Below are positions 1-7,353 of a stretch of 13,428 bases of DNA, one piece after another (within the stretch, counting starts at the first letter, position 1; every line of letters begins with the position of its first letter). The position numbers and the translations under genes were made by a program. Origin of the DNA: Ilumatobacteraceae bacterium (GTDB taxonomy: Bacteria; Actinomycetota; Acidimicrobiia; Acidimicrobiales; Ilumatobacteraceae); assembly GCA_016463105.1 (NCBI GenBank), contig JAEMRY010000036.1, positions 1-13,428 of the forward strand, read 5' to 3'. Below the pieces are notes generated by a model that did no database searches, had not been told where the DNA came from, and saw only the letters and a program-made list of their open reading frames with translations.

Positions 1-340
1 GCTTGCCAATTCGAATCGTCGGGTTTAGAGCGGTGGCTGGGTTCTGATAAACCATCGAAATCGCTGATCGGCGAAGCGCCGCCACCTCATTTTCATTGAT
101 GTCGACGATGTCTTTGCCTTCAAACAGAATCGAGCCCTTGGTGATCTTGCCGTTGCGTGGCAAATAGCGCATCGCGGCGAACGCTGCCGTCGACTTTCCG
201 CAGCCAGACTCACCTACAAGGCCATATGCCTCACCAGGAGCAATTGAAAACGAAACATCGCGCAATACCTGACGGTCGATACCGCGCACCGTATATGCAA
301 CTTCAAGGTTGCGCAGTTCAAGCGTTGGCGTGGTGTTCAT
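1..340 (-). CDS. Oligopeptide/dipeptide ABC transporter ATP-binding protein, partial (C-terminal part beyond left edge)
   Basis: This is the N-terminal part of an ATPase of the DppD/OppD type, which would power the permeases encoded just upstream. About 113 residues are visible. They begin MNTTPTLELRNLEVAYTVRG, the usual first beta strands of the nucleotide-binding fold. A Walker A loop GESGCGKST follows, and a Q-loop YQNP is near residue 100, followed by ALNPT, which is typical of peptide importers. The signature motif, Walker B and the C-terminal oligopeptide domain lie outside the window. The ATG overlaps the stop of the preceding permease as ATGA, which fixes the start and suggests translational coupling. 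Family assignment is secure. The transported substrate cannot be read from this fragment. Confidence 0.93.
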   Translation of the reverse strand, partial: MNTTPTLELRNLEVAYTVRGIDRQVLRDVSFSIAPGEAYGLVGESGCGKSTAAFAAMRYLPRNGKITKGSILFEGKDIVDINENEVAALRRSAISMVYQNPATALNPTIRIGK

Positions 341-1200
341 AATTCAAACACCTCGAGCAGCGCATCTGAGATCAGGTTAATGCTGACTGCAACCGAAGCA
401 ATTGCCAACGACGGAAACAGAGTCGGCCACCATACGTCTGTAAAAATCAATGACCATGTGTCGGCAACTTGGGTTCCCCAGTCGGGCGAACCGGCTTCAA
501 GACCTGCACCCAAGAAAGAAAGCGTCGCAACTGCGAAAATTGCGTATCCAAGTCGCACTGTAAATTCAACAATCAAGGTCGGTAAGACATTCGGCAAGAT
601 TTCTCTGAACAAAATATGCGCAGTTTTTTCGGTGCGCAACTTTGCGGCTGCGACATACTCAAGTTCTGATTCACCCAACACTGCTGCACGCACAGTTCGC
701 GCCACATTCGGCGTAAAAATGAAACCAATAATTAAAACTGTAATAATCGAAGATGATCTGCCGATCGCAGCAACCGCCAACAGCGCGATAATGATCACTG
801 GAATAGCCGAAATCGCTTCGAGAATTCGCATCAAAATCATGTCGAACTTGCCCTTCAGATAGCCCGCAGCCAAGCCGAGCGAGGCACCGAGAAACGCACC
901 CAAGAGTGTCGCGAGAAATGAAATCACGAGAATAATTCGTGAACCGATGATTACTCGTGAGTAAACATCCCGCCCATTACTGTCTGTGCCAAACCAGTAT
1001 TTACCCGAAGGTGCAGAGTTGATGTATTCATAGTCCATGAAATCTTGGTCATATCGAGCGATCAATTTGCCGAATATCGCACTAAGCGCCCAGAAACATA
1101 AAATCGCTGCGCCAACAATAAACGCCTTATTCCTTTTGAGAACTGCGAGACGTTCACTTAGTTCGGTCTGTTTGGTTTGTTTTGCAGTTTCGTCTGTCAC
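337..1200 (-). CDS. ABC transporter permease, DppC/OppC family
   Basis: This 287-residue inner-membrane subunit would form half of the importer channel with the DppB-like protein. A first membrane segment lies at about residues 26-48, followed by the family signature GTDSNGRDVYSR at 71-82. Further hydrophobic segments are at about 90-113, 132-147, 150-165, 205-232 and 258-283. The coupling (EAA) loop that docks on the ATPase is at about 182-204 and ends FREILPN. Its usual glycine is Thr190 in the segment KLRTEK. FLGAGLEAGSPDWG at 229-242 is also typical of the family. The start is GTG: an SD-like AAGGTG lies 5 bases upstream, and the GTG overlaps the DppB stop by 4 bases (GTGA). It overlaps the downstream ATPase by 4 bases as well. 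Confidence 0.94.
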   Translation of the reverse strand: MTDETAKQTKQTELSERLAVLKRNKAFIVGAAILCFWALSAIFGKLIARYDQDFMDYEYINSAPSGKYWFGTDSNGRDVYSRVIIGSRIILVISFLATLLGAFLGASLGLAAGYLKGKFDMILMRILEAISAIPVIIIALLAVAAIGRSSSIITVLIIGFIFTPNVARTVRAAVLGESELEYVAAAKLRTEKTAHILFREILPNVLPTLIVEFTVRLGYAIFAVATLSFLGAGLEAGSPDWGTQVADTWSLIFTDVWWPTLFPSLAIASVAVSINLISDALLEVFEL

Positions 1201-2153
1201 TCTGTCACCTTTTGTCTAATGCGTGGGTTTAGAACTGCAAACAATATGTCGGCAAACAACTGGAACACAATAATCACGACACCAGTTAGAAACACTGCGG
1301 TCTGCAGCAACGGAAAGTCTCTTGCGATAACAGCGTCCAATAAAATATTGCCGAAACCTGGGTAATTGAAGACTCGTTCAATAGCGATTAATCCACCCGC
1401 AAGATACGGCACCTGAGTGGCGATAACTGCGATGGTTGGCAACAAAGCGTTGCGCAACACGTGGCGAAACACAGCAGTTTTTCTTGAGAGACCCTTTAAC
1501 ACTGCCGTACGCATGTAGTCAGAATCAAGAGCTTCAATTACACCTGCTCGAGTGATTCGCGAGATGTAGCCGAACAACACAAACAACAATGCAATCGACG
1601 GCAAAATCAAGTGGTAAACACTGCTAAAAATATTGGGGTTTTCTTCATCCGGAAACGCTGACACAGGAAACGCCCGAATCGCTACACCGAATACAAGAAT
1701 CAAAACGACCGCCCACACGAATTCTGGAATTACCGCCGCTGACAATCCACCAACTGTCAGAGCGCGGTCTACTTTTTTACCCCTATTCATCGCCGCTACG
1801 ATGCCACCCAAAATACTGATCGGGGCAATCAAAATCAATGCAACAATCGCCAACTGCGCAGATTTGCTGGCTGCCGGCCCCAGAATTTCGCCAACCGGCA
1901 TTTCATACTGCAAAGAGGTACCGAGGTCTCCCGTCAAAACTCCGCCCATCCATCGGCCGTATTGCACCACGAGAGGTTTATCAAAACCTTTTTCTTTGTT
2001 CCAAATCTCGAATGCTTCAGGTGTTGCATCTCTGCCAAGAATCTGTTTGGCGATGTCACCCGGCATAATCGAAGTCATCAAAAATACAATCAATGAAACT
2101 ATGGTGAGAGTCAAAATCGAAAGCCCAATTCGCTTAACGATAAATCTCAACAT
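1197..2153 (-). CDS. ABC transporter permease, DppB/OppB family
   Basis: This 318-residue membrane protein is the partner of the DppC-like permease. It starts MLRFIVKRIG, with a first membrane segment at about 8-29, then the large external loop characteristic of DppB with GDLGTS at 75-80. Hydrophobic segments follow at about 98-120, 133-158, 179-200, 238-258 and 284-308. The coupling loop at about 211-239 reads YMRTAVLKGLSRK and ends RNALLPT, with the conserved glycine at 221. YPGFGNILLDAV near 264-275 is a standard C-terminal motif. The ATG at 2153 matches the family N-terminus, but no Shine-Dalgarno sequence is visible upstream. The gene lies 53 bases downstream of the terminator that follows the binding-protein gene, so it depends on readthrough or on a promoter of its own. 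Confidence 0.94.
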   Translation of the reverse strand: MLRFIVKRIGLSILTLTIVSLIVFLMTSIMPGDIAKQILGRDATPEAFEIWNKEKGFDKPLVVQYGRWMGGVLTGDLGTSLQYEMPVGEILGPAASKSAQLAIVALILIAPISILGGIVAAMNRGKKVDRALTVGGLSAAVIPEFVWAVVLILVFGVAIRAFPVSAFPDEENPNIFSSVYHLILPSIALLFVLFGYISRITRAGVIEALDSDYMRTAVLKGLSRKTAVFRHVLRNALLPTIAVIATQVPYLAGGLIAIERVFNYPGFGNILLDAVIARDFPLLQTAVFLTGVVIIVFQLFADILFAVLNPRIRQKVTE

Positions 2154-2206
2154 AGAAGTTTCAAGTTTAGCAACTCAGTCTCAATACCCTTAAAGCTTGG
2201 GCAAAC

Positions 2207-2246
2207 AAAAAGAGACCGACCTAGTTTTCTAGGCCGGTCTCTTTTT
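2207..2246 (-). terminator. Intrinsic terminator between the solute-binding protein and permease genes
   Basis: Two 18-base arms (2207-2224 and 2229-2246) pair around a four-base loop, and the minus-strand transcript then continues into U-rich sequence. One pair, at 2219 with 2234, is informative. It is a G-U wobble in minus-strand RNA but an A-C mismatch in plus-strand RNA, so the hairpin is fully paired only for transcripts from the binding-protein gene. The stem sits about 28 bases past that gene's stop. Its likely role is to end most transcripts there and let a fraction continue into the permeases, a common arrangement in binding-protein-dependent transporters. Confidence 0.9.
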
Positions 2247-2274
2247 AAATTAATTCTGGATATCAGATTCGCTA

Positions 2275-3891
2275 TTAAGCGTTTGTGCCAGAAGTCCAGT
2301 TCGCACCTTGCTGGTTGAATTCAACACCCTTCACCTTGTTCGAAGTTACCGTAACGCGGGTTTCGTTGTAGACAACGATGATCGGTGTGTACTTGAGTGA
2401 TGCCTTTTGAATTGCCGAACTTGCAGCCTTCTTCTTGGCTGGTGTAAGAGCCGTTAACCAAGCATCAACTGCAGCGTCCAGATCTGGAGCGTCAAGGTAA
2501 TGAGGGTTCCAGTCTCCAGTTGACTTCCATTCGCGATTGAGGTACTCGTCAGGTGTTGGACGACCAGCCCATTCAGCGATACCGAATTCGCTAGCAAGCC
2601 ATTCACCCTTGTTTGCAACCTTTGAACCCTTGACCGACGGGTATACCGAATAGGCATACCATCTTGCGCCACCGCCGTCTGAACCGTCGAGATCAACTGT
2701 TACGTCGATGCCGATCTCTTTGCATGACGACTTGACAAATGCTGTGAACTTGTCAATGTCATCTCGCTTCCAACTTTGAAGAGTCAACTTAAAGCCGTTT
2801 TTCACACCAGCCTCTGCAAGCAGAGCCTTCGCACGAGCGATGTCTTTTTTGCGTTGTGGCACCGACTTGTCTGCAGTTGGGAACGAGTCCATCACCGAGT
2901 CGTTTGCAAGCAATGCGTATCCACCCAAAACACCCTTGATGTAGGCGGTGCGATCAAGTGTCAAAGCGATTGCTTCACGAACACGCTTGTCAGTCAATTG
3001 ACCGATGTCGGCGCGCATGTGCATGTGGAGACCACCGCAGGTTGGAACCAAAGTCTTGTAGAACTTTGCCTTCGGAAGTGTGTCTGCCTCAGTGCCGTAA
3101 AGCAAGTGGATCGAGTCAATCTTGCCCGTCTTAAGAGCTGGGATTGCCGCGCTCTGAGAGACGTATTGGATCTGCTCCATTGTTTCGAATGACGGAATCT
3201 GAGCCTTATCGAAATAGTTCATGTTGCGCTTGAACACGGTCTTTTCGTTGACCTTGTGCGAAACCATGATCCATTTTCCGGTGCCATTCATCGTGGCAAT
3301 CCATGATTCGTCACCCTTCGCACCGTTCTTCATTATCAAAAGTCCATAGTTCGAGCTCGACACGTTATATGGGAAGTTGGCGTTCGGTTTTTGCAGGTCA
3401 AAGCGAACTGTCTTCGCATCAACCTTGACGCAGGTTACGCCTCCGCCAAGTTTTGCCGCTGATTGCGATTTGTTTTTTGAATCAAGGTGTGAATTGACTG
3501 TGTAAACAACATCGTCTGATGTAAGTGCCGAACCATCATGGAACTTCACATCTGTGCGAATTGTGAATGTCCAAGTCGTACCGCCGTTTGTACCCTTCCA
3601 AGCTGTCGCCACGCTTGGCTTAAGTTCACCCGATGGTGAAACATCGATAAGCCATGAGCCAACTGCATTGAGAATACCGAGCGAACCACCCTTGGTCATC
3701 CATGGGGCTGCTGGACCTTCTTGCGCTTGCGACGCGTATCTAAAAACTTTGCCCGCAGCGCCAACAGATGATCCACCGATCATTTGAGCAAATGGGATTG
3801 CTATACCAGTTGCTGCTGCTGCTTGAATAAAATGACGTCGCGACAAACCACTTGTCGAAACTTCAGTTGTTGTTTGTTCAATTGTTGACAT
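2275..3891 (-). CDS. Tat-exported extracellular solute-binding protein, family 5 (peptide/nickel type)
   Basis: This 538-residue protein captures the transported solute outside the membrane and delivers it to the permeases. The N-terminus carries a twin-arginine signal: SRRHFIQ at 17-23, then a hydrophobic Ala-rich stretch to about 39 and a possible cleavage site near Ala45/Ala46. There is no lipobox cysteine, so it would be released or held by the transporter rather than lipid-anchored. Family 5 features are TTWTFTIRTDVKFHDGSALT at about 105-124, DDVVYTVNSH just after, and DKRVREAIALTLDR near the middle. Length is normal for the family. The ATG has a strong GAGGGG five bases upstream. The stop TAA is followed at once by an in-frame TAG. 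A dipeptide or oligopeptide ligand is the usual guess, but nickel, opine and sugar binders share this fold. Confidence 0.94.
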   Translation of the reverse strand: MSTIEQTTTEVSTSGLSRRHFIQAAAATGIAIPFAQMIGGSSVGAAGKVFRYASQAQEGPAAPWMTKGGSLGILNAVGSWLIDVSPSGELKPSVATAWKGTNGGTTWTFTIRTDVKFHDGSALTSDDVVYTVNSHLDSKNKSQSAAKLGGGVTCVKVDAKTVRFDLQKPNANFPYNVSSSNYGLLIMKNGAKGDESWIATMNGTGKWIMVSHKVNEKTVFKRNMNYFDKAQIPSFETMEQIQYVSQSAAIPALKTGKIDSIHLLYGTEADTLPKAKFYKTLVPTCGGLHMHMRADIGQLTDKRVREAIALTLDRTAYIKGVLGGYALLANDSVMDSFPTADKSVPQRKKDIARAKALLAEAGVKNGFKLTLQSWKRDDIDKFTAFVKSSCKEIGIDVTVDLDGSDGGGARWYAYSVYPSVKGSKVANKGEWLASEFGIAEWAGRPTPDEYLNREWKSTGDWNPHYLDAPDLDAAVDAWLTALTPAKKKAASSAIQKASLKYTPIIVVYNETRVTVTSNKVKGVEFNQQGANWTSGTNA

Positions 3892-3941
3892 TATGACCCC
3901 TCGTTAATGTTGGATATTTGAATGGCGTAAATAGTTATTGC

Positions 3942-3958
3942 TCGGCCCACCACGCCGA
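3942..3958 (-). repeat. Small hairpin at the 5' end of the binding-protein leader
   Basis: A five-base stem TCGGC/GCCGA closes a seven-base loop. It lies just downstream of the predicted -10 box, so it would fall at or near the start of the transcript and might protect the 5' end of a heavily used mRNA. The stem is short and could be chance. Confidence 0.25.
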
Positions 3959-3964
3959 CCCGTA

Positions 3965-3994
3965 ACTATATGCCAAATGCCACAGCATTAGCAA
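3965..3994 (-). promoter_or_regulatory. Predicted sigma70-type promoter for the solute-binding protein gene
   Basis: On the minus strand a -35-like TTGCTA (3989-3994) is separated by 18 bases from a -10-like TATAGT (3965-3970), matching consensus at 4 of 6 and 5 of 6 bases. Transcription would begin near 3958, giving a leader of about 65 bases before the ATG at 3891 with its strong ribosome site. It is the best promoter candidate in the 152-base gap between the desaturase and the transporter. No transcript data are available here. Confidence 0.5.
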
Positions 3995-3997
3995 GAC

Positions 3998-4024
3998 CAA
4001 CAAGGCGATTTCATCAACTTGTTG
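3998..4024. repeat. Inverted repeat just upstream of the predicted transporter promoter
   Basis: CAACAAG at 3998-4004 is mirrored by CTTGTTG at 4018-4024 with 13 bases between. It lies 4 bases upstream of the predicted -35 box, where an activator or repressor dimer could bind. It is not followed by a T-run on the minus strand, so it makes a poor terminator for the desaturase gene. The operator role is inferred from position only. Confidence 0.35.
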
Positions 4025-4040
4025 CACTAAAGCACTAAAG
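4025..4040. repeat. Tandem repeat of an 8-base unit
   Basis: Two adjacent copies of CACTAAAG lie three bases beyond the desaturase stop codon and abut the inverted repeat at 3998-4024. Two copies of an octamer could be chance. If the flanking inverted repeat is an operator, this could be part of a larger regulatory region. Confidence 0.4.
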
Positions 4041-4043
4041 CCG

Positions 4044-4961
4044 TTATTTGACGGTTATTCGATCTCCAGCCAGTTTTGACGCAACCTTGCCGATTCGGTC
4101 AATTCGCGTGATTAACGCCTCGCGTGCTTTTTCGGCCTCGCTATTGAGACCAGTCAAATCAGCCAGCTTCCAGTGGCGCAGTACGACTGGCACCAAAATC
4201 TGCTCGTGGTGAATCGCCAAATCATAAATACCGACGCGCGCGATCTCTCGAGACAGACGATCAAAATCGGTAATGCCAGTGCCAGGCATCGCAAATGTTC
4301 GCACCGCACGCTCGATGCCGATAACCATGTTTGAAGGATCTACCGCAATCGCAGCAGTTGCAAGATCGCGATAAAACAAATAGTGCAAGTTCTCGTCGTT
4401 GCCGACGCGAGACATTATCGCCTGACCAACTTCGTCGGCCATTGCTTTGCCAGTGTTGCGGTGTGCGATTCGGGTTGCGAGTTCTTGCATACTCAAATAT
4501 GCGAGTGCTTCATAAAGATCAAGAGGTGCTGGCACTTGCCCACTGCGCACTTGTTGCATCCGTGCACGCTCTAATGCCACAGGGTCGATCGCTCGCGTCA
4601 CTGTGAGATAATCGCGAATCACAATTGAGTGACGGCCCTCCTCGGCAGTCCAGTTGCGACCCCACTCGCCATAAGCGCCGTCGTTGCCGAACAACTGATC
4701 TATGTCGCGAAAGTAATACGGCAAATTATCTTCAGTCAGCAAATTTACATAAAGTGATGCGCGCACGGCATCTGACATTTCGTTGCTGATAGCACCAAAA
4801 TCTGTATCGCTATCTTTCCATTGTTCGCCAGACACGAAATCTTTACCGCGACTATACGGAACCATCTCATGTGGAAACCATTCTTTAGCAACACCGAGAT
4901 GACGATTTAATAACTCGCCAGCAACTGGCTCGATTTCTCGCAAGAGTCCGCGTTCGTCCAT
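4044..4961 (-). CDS. Acyl-ACP desaturase, soluble diiron type (stearoyl-ACP 9-desaturase family)
   Basis: This 305-residue soluble enzyme belongs to the family that introduces a double bond into acyl chains carried on acyl carrier protein, using O2 and reduced ferredoxin. All six iron ligands expected from the plant enzyme are present: Glu77 in TEDNLP, Glu108 and His111 in EEGRH, Glu160 in MQELAT, and Glu190 and His193 in DENLHY. The N-terminal HLGVAKEWFPHEMVP at about 21-35 matches the family. It starts 9 bases after the rmlD stop with a partial ribosome site TTAGGG seven bases before ATG, so it is probably the last gene of the rhamnose operon. No ferredoxin or reductase gene is nearby. Double-bond position and chain length cannot be predicted. 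Mycobacterial DesA proteins are in the same family. Confidence 0.93.
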   Translation of the reverse strand: MDERGLLREIEPVAGELLNRHLGVAKEWFPHEMVPYSRGKDFVSGEQWKDSDTDFGAISNEMSDAVRASLYVNLLTEDNLPYYFRDIDQLFGNDGAYGEWGRNWTAEEGRHSIVIRDYLTVTRAIDPVALERARMQQVRSGQVPAPLDLYEALAYLSMQELATRIAHRNTGKAMADEVGQAIMSRVGNDENLHYLFYRDLATAAIAVDPSNMVIGIERAVRTFAMPGTGITDFDRLSREIARVGIYDLAIHHEQILVPVVLRHWKLADLTGLNSEAEKAREALITRIDRIGKVASKLAGDRITVK

Positions 4962-4970
4962 GCTTAAACC

Positions 4971-5819
4971 CTAACTCGTCAGAACATCTACAAGTCGCTG
5001 TAAAGGTATGTGATAGTCGTCAAGTAGCGCAAGGTTTGCCTTACGCATTTGCGCATTCTCAAGCACCGAATTAGTCGGTCGTTTGGCTGGCCTTGCAGGT
5101 TGAAGCAACTTTGTTGTCGTAGCAATCACACGATCTGCATCAAGACCAGCACAAGTTAAAACATCGCGCGCAAAACCGAACCAACTCGTTGAACCTTGAT
5201 TCGTGACGTGCCAAATACCAGCGAGACCAGCGGTTGCTATTTCAATAATCATCGGCGCAGCATCACTTGTAAAAGTCGGCGAGCCGATTTGGTCATCAAC
5301 AAATGTCAGCGTTGGATTAGTTGCAGCCAGTCGAAGAATCGTTTTGACCATGTTCGCACCGTGCTCGCCGCAGACCCACGAGATTCGAACTATTTGGTCA
5401 GTCGTTAGATCTAATTGCTGTTCGCCGGCGAGTTTGCTCGCCCCATAAACCGATTGCGGATTCGGCAAATCACTCTCTATATAAGGTGTGGGTTTGGTGC
5501 CGTCAAAAACATAATCAGTAGATATATATATGACTCGTGAGCCAGATTTGCGGGCAGCCGAAACAATGTTCGCAGTGCCGTCACGATTCACGCTCATTGC
5601 TTTTCGCGGGTCTGATTCGCAAGCATCTACTGCTGTCCACGCAGCCGCATGAATGATCGCATCGGCTTTTGCTTCGCCGACAACCCGATCGACTTGCGAT
5701 TTGTCAGTGATATCTAAGTCAGCATGAATTGTTGCAATAACTTGATGACCAGATTTTTGTGCCGATAAAACTAAATCTGTGCCCAGTTGTCCAGCCGCAC
5801 CGGTGATTAGCAGTTTCAC
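4971..5819 (-). CDS. rmlD: dTDP-4-dehydrorhamnose reductase
   Basis: This enzyme catalyses the last step of dTDP-L-rhamnose synthesis, the NAD(P)H-dependent reduction of dTDP-4-keto-L-rhamnose. The 282-residue protein is normal in length for the family. It has a short-chain dehydrogenase fold with GAAGQLG at 7-13, STDYVFDG at 100-107, and the catalytic Tyr125 and Lys129 in YGASK. DDQIGSPTFTSD at 175-186 and RPTNSVLEN at about 247-255 are typical RmlD segments. The start is GTG and shares one base with the TAG stop of rmlB (TAGTG), which points to coupled translation. No strong ribosome site is seen. The substrate assignment is supported by the complete set of rml genes upstream. Confidence 0.95.
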   Translation of the reverse strand: MKLLITGAAGQLGTDLVLSAQKSGHQVIATIHADLDITDKSQVDRVVGEAKADAIIHAAAWTAVDACESDPRKAMSVNRDGTANIVSAARKSGSRVIYISTDYVFDGTKPTPYIESDLPNPQSVYGASKLAGEQQLDLTTDQIVRISWVCGEHGANMVKTILRLAATNPTLTFVDDQIGSPTFTSDAAPMIIEIATAGLAGIWHVTNQGSTSWFGFARDVLTCAGLDADRVIATTTKLLQPARPAKRPTNSVLENAQMRKANLALLDDYHIPLQRLVDVLTS

Positions 5820-6778
5820 TATTTAATTACTTTCAGTGGCTCCCACCACCAGCGGTTATCGCGGTACCAATTAACTGTGGCTTCGAGTGCCTCATCAAGT
5901 GAACGAGTTCGCTTCCATCCCAGTTTTGTGATCTTGGCAATATCAACTGAGTAGCGACGATCATGGCCGAGTCTGTCAGCAACATACTGAACACTCGATT
6001 CATCTTTGCCAAGTTGCGCCAAAAGTTTGTTTACAAGAACACGGTTAGCAGTCTCGTTGCCAGCGCCGATGTTGTAGATCTCGCCAGCAGTGCCGTGTTC
6101 AAGAGCCAAGTGAACGCCCGCACAATGATCGTCGACATATATCCAGTCGCGTTCATTCAGACCATCACCATATAGAGGTATCTTTTTGCCGTCGAGCAGG
6201 TTCGTCGTAAACAACGGAATCGCTTTTTCTGGATATTGAAATGGGCCAAAATTATTTGTGCAACGAGTTACAACCACTGGTGTGCCGTGCGTCGAGAAAT
6301 ACGACAAAGCGATCAAGTCAGAGCCAGCTTTAGATGCCGAATAAGGGCTGCGTGGTTCAAGTGGGTCGCTCTCGCGTGACGAACCAGTTTCAACTGAACC
6401 GTAAACCTCGTCAGTGCCGATGTGCAGAACTCGCGCAATGTTCAACCTTCGCGCTGCATCGATAACCACATTCGTGCCAAAACAATTCGTCAAAATAAAA
6501 TCTTCACTGCCCGCAATCGAGCGATCGACGTGGCTCTCGGCGGCAAAGTGCACGACTGCATCGTGACCAGCCATTGCCGCCTCAACATCGCCAGGTTGGC
6601 AGATGTCGCCTTTAACAAATTTGAATCTTGGGCTGTCATCAACATCTTTAAGCGTCGACAAATTGCCGGCATAAGTTAACGAGTCATAAACAGTTACTTC
6701 GTGGTCGGTGTTTGCAAATACCCAACGGACATAGTTTGAACCAATAAAACCTGCACCGCCCGTAACAAAAATTTTCAT
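5819..6778 (-). CDS. rmlB: dTDP-glucose 4,6-dehydratase
   Basis: This enzyme catalyses the second step of the pathway, converting dTDP-glucose to dTDP-4-keto-6-deoxyglucose with bound NAD+. The 319-residue extended SDR protein shows GGAGFIGS at 7-14, the catalytic Thr122-Asp123-Glu124 in GTDEVYG, and Tyr146/Lys150 in YSASK. NNFGPFQYPEK at 175-185, ERDWIYVDDHC at 209-219 and GHDRRYSVD at 271-279 are close matches to characterised RmlB proteins. It is slightly shorter than the commonest 330-360 residue forms, with no core motif missing. The ATG is 8 bases after the rmlC stop in an A/T-rich spacer and lacks a clear Shine-Dalgarno sequence. The last codon region overlaps the rmlD start by one base. 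Confidence 0.97.
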   Translation of the reverse strand: MKIFVTGGAGFIGSNYVRWVFANTDHEVTVYDSLTYAGNLSTLKDVDDSPRFKFVKGDICQPGDVEAAMAGHDAVVHFAAESHVDRSIAGSEDFILTNCFGTNVVIDAARRLNIARVLHIGTDEVYGSVETGSSRESDPLEPRSPYSASKAGSDLIALSYFSTHGTPVVVTRCTNNFGPFQYPEKAIPLFTTNLLDGKKIPLYGDGLNERDWIYVDDHCAGVHLALEHGTAGEIYNIGAGNETANRVLVNKLLAQLGKDESSVQYVADRLGHDRRYSVDIAKITKLGWKRTRSLDEALEATVNWYRDNRWWWEPLKVIK

Positions 6779-6786
6779 AAATTAAT

Positions 6787-7353
6787 TTATGTCCGCATCG
6801 GCCAAAATGGGCGAACCTGTGCATCAATCGCATCGCGAGTTGGGTTGGCTGCATCACGGTCAGACAAGATCGGCTTGGCGATACCCCAGTCGGCTTTAAC
6901 CGCCTTGTCGTTATACGCAAGACCTAGTTCATCTTTCGGGTTGTAGTAACTATCTACCAAATATGTGATCGCCATATCGGTTAGCGATGCAAAACCGTGA
7001 GCAACACCAGGCGGAATAAAGACGCCACGGTGGTCATGCGTACCGTCAGCGCGTGCGCCAATATCAATTACTTGTGTCGCACCATCAGTCGGTGAGCCGA
7101 CGCGCAAATCGTGCAAAACAACTCTGCAAGTACCGATTGGCACATACCAATAGTCGGCTTGATGCAAGTGATAGTGCAAACCAACGATGCAACCCGCTTG
7201 GCGATCACCGCGATTGCCCTGCAACATTTCGCGCCCAAGCCCAAACCACTCACGCCGATATGTCTCGATGAAAATTCCCCGTGAGTCTCCGTGCATCTGT
7301 GGCTCAACTATTTGCACACCCTTAATCAGTGATGATTCTGTGATCGTTGCCAT
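6787..7353 (-). CDS. rmlC: dTDP-4-dehydrorhamnose 3,5-epimerase-family protein
   Basis: A cupin epimerase of 188 residues, expected to invert C3 and C5 of dTDP-4-keto-6-deoxyglucose. Family landmarks are DSRGIFIE at 23-30, the catalytic His60 in GLHYH, DLRVGSPTDG at 82-91, FIPPGVAHGF at 112-121, SYYNPKDE at 135-142, the catalytic-dyad Asp149 in YNDK, and PILSDRD at 161-167. Two usual substrate-binding residues differ by my manual alignment. The Arg three residues before the catalytic His is Val57 (IVGLHYH), and the Lys in the following KLV segment is replaced in the stretch QADYWYV, aligning near Asp67. The rml operon position makes rhamnose synthesis the likeliest role. A 3- or 5-epimerase on another deoxysugar is possible. 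Its ATG shares one base with the rmlA stop (TAATG). Confidence 0.88.
   Translation of the reverse strand: MATITESSLIKGVQIVEPQMHGDSRGIFIETYRREWFGLGREMLQGNRGDRQAGCIVGLHYHLHQADYWYVPIGTCRVVLHDLRVGSPTDGATQVIDIGARADGTHDHRGVFIPPGVAHGFASLTDMAITYLVDSYYNPKDELGLAYNDKAVKADWGIAKPILSDRDAANPTRDAIDAQVRPFWPMRT

Noticed and set aside
380..862. 160-codon plus-strand open frame opposite the DppC-like permease
   Set aside because: It is antisense to a well-supported gene, has no recognisable domain and its Ser/Thr/Ile-rich composition mirrors the permease codons.
1633..2193. 186-codon plus-strand open frame opposite the DppB-like permease
   Set aside because: It is a shadow of a clear permease gene with no family resemblance or ribosome site.
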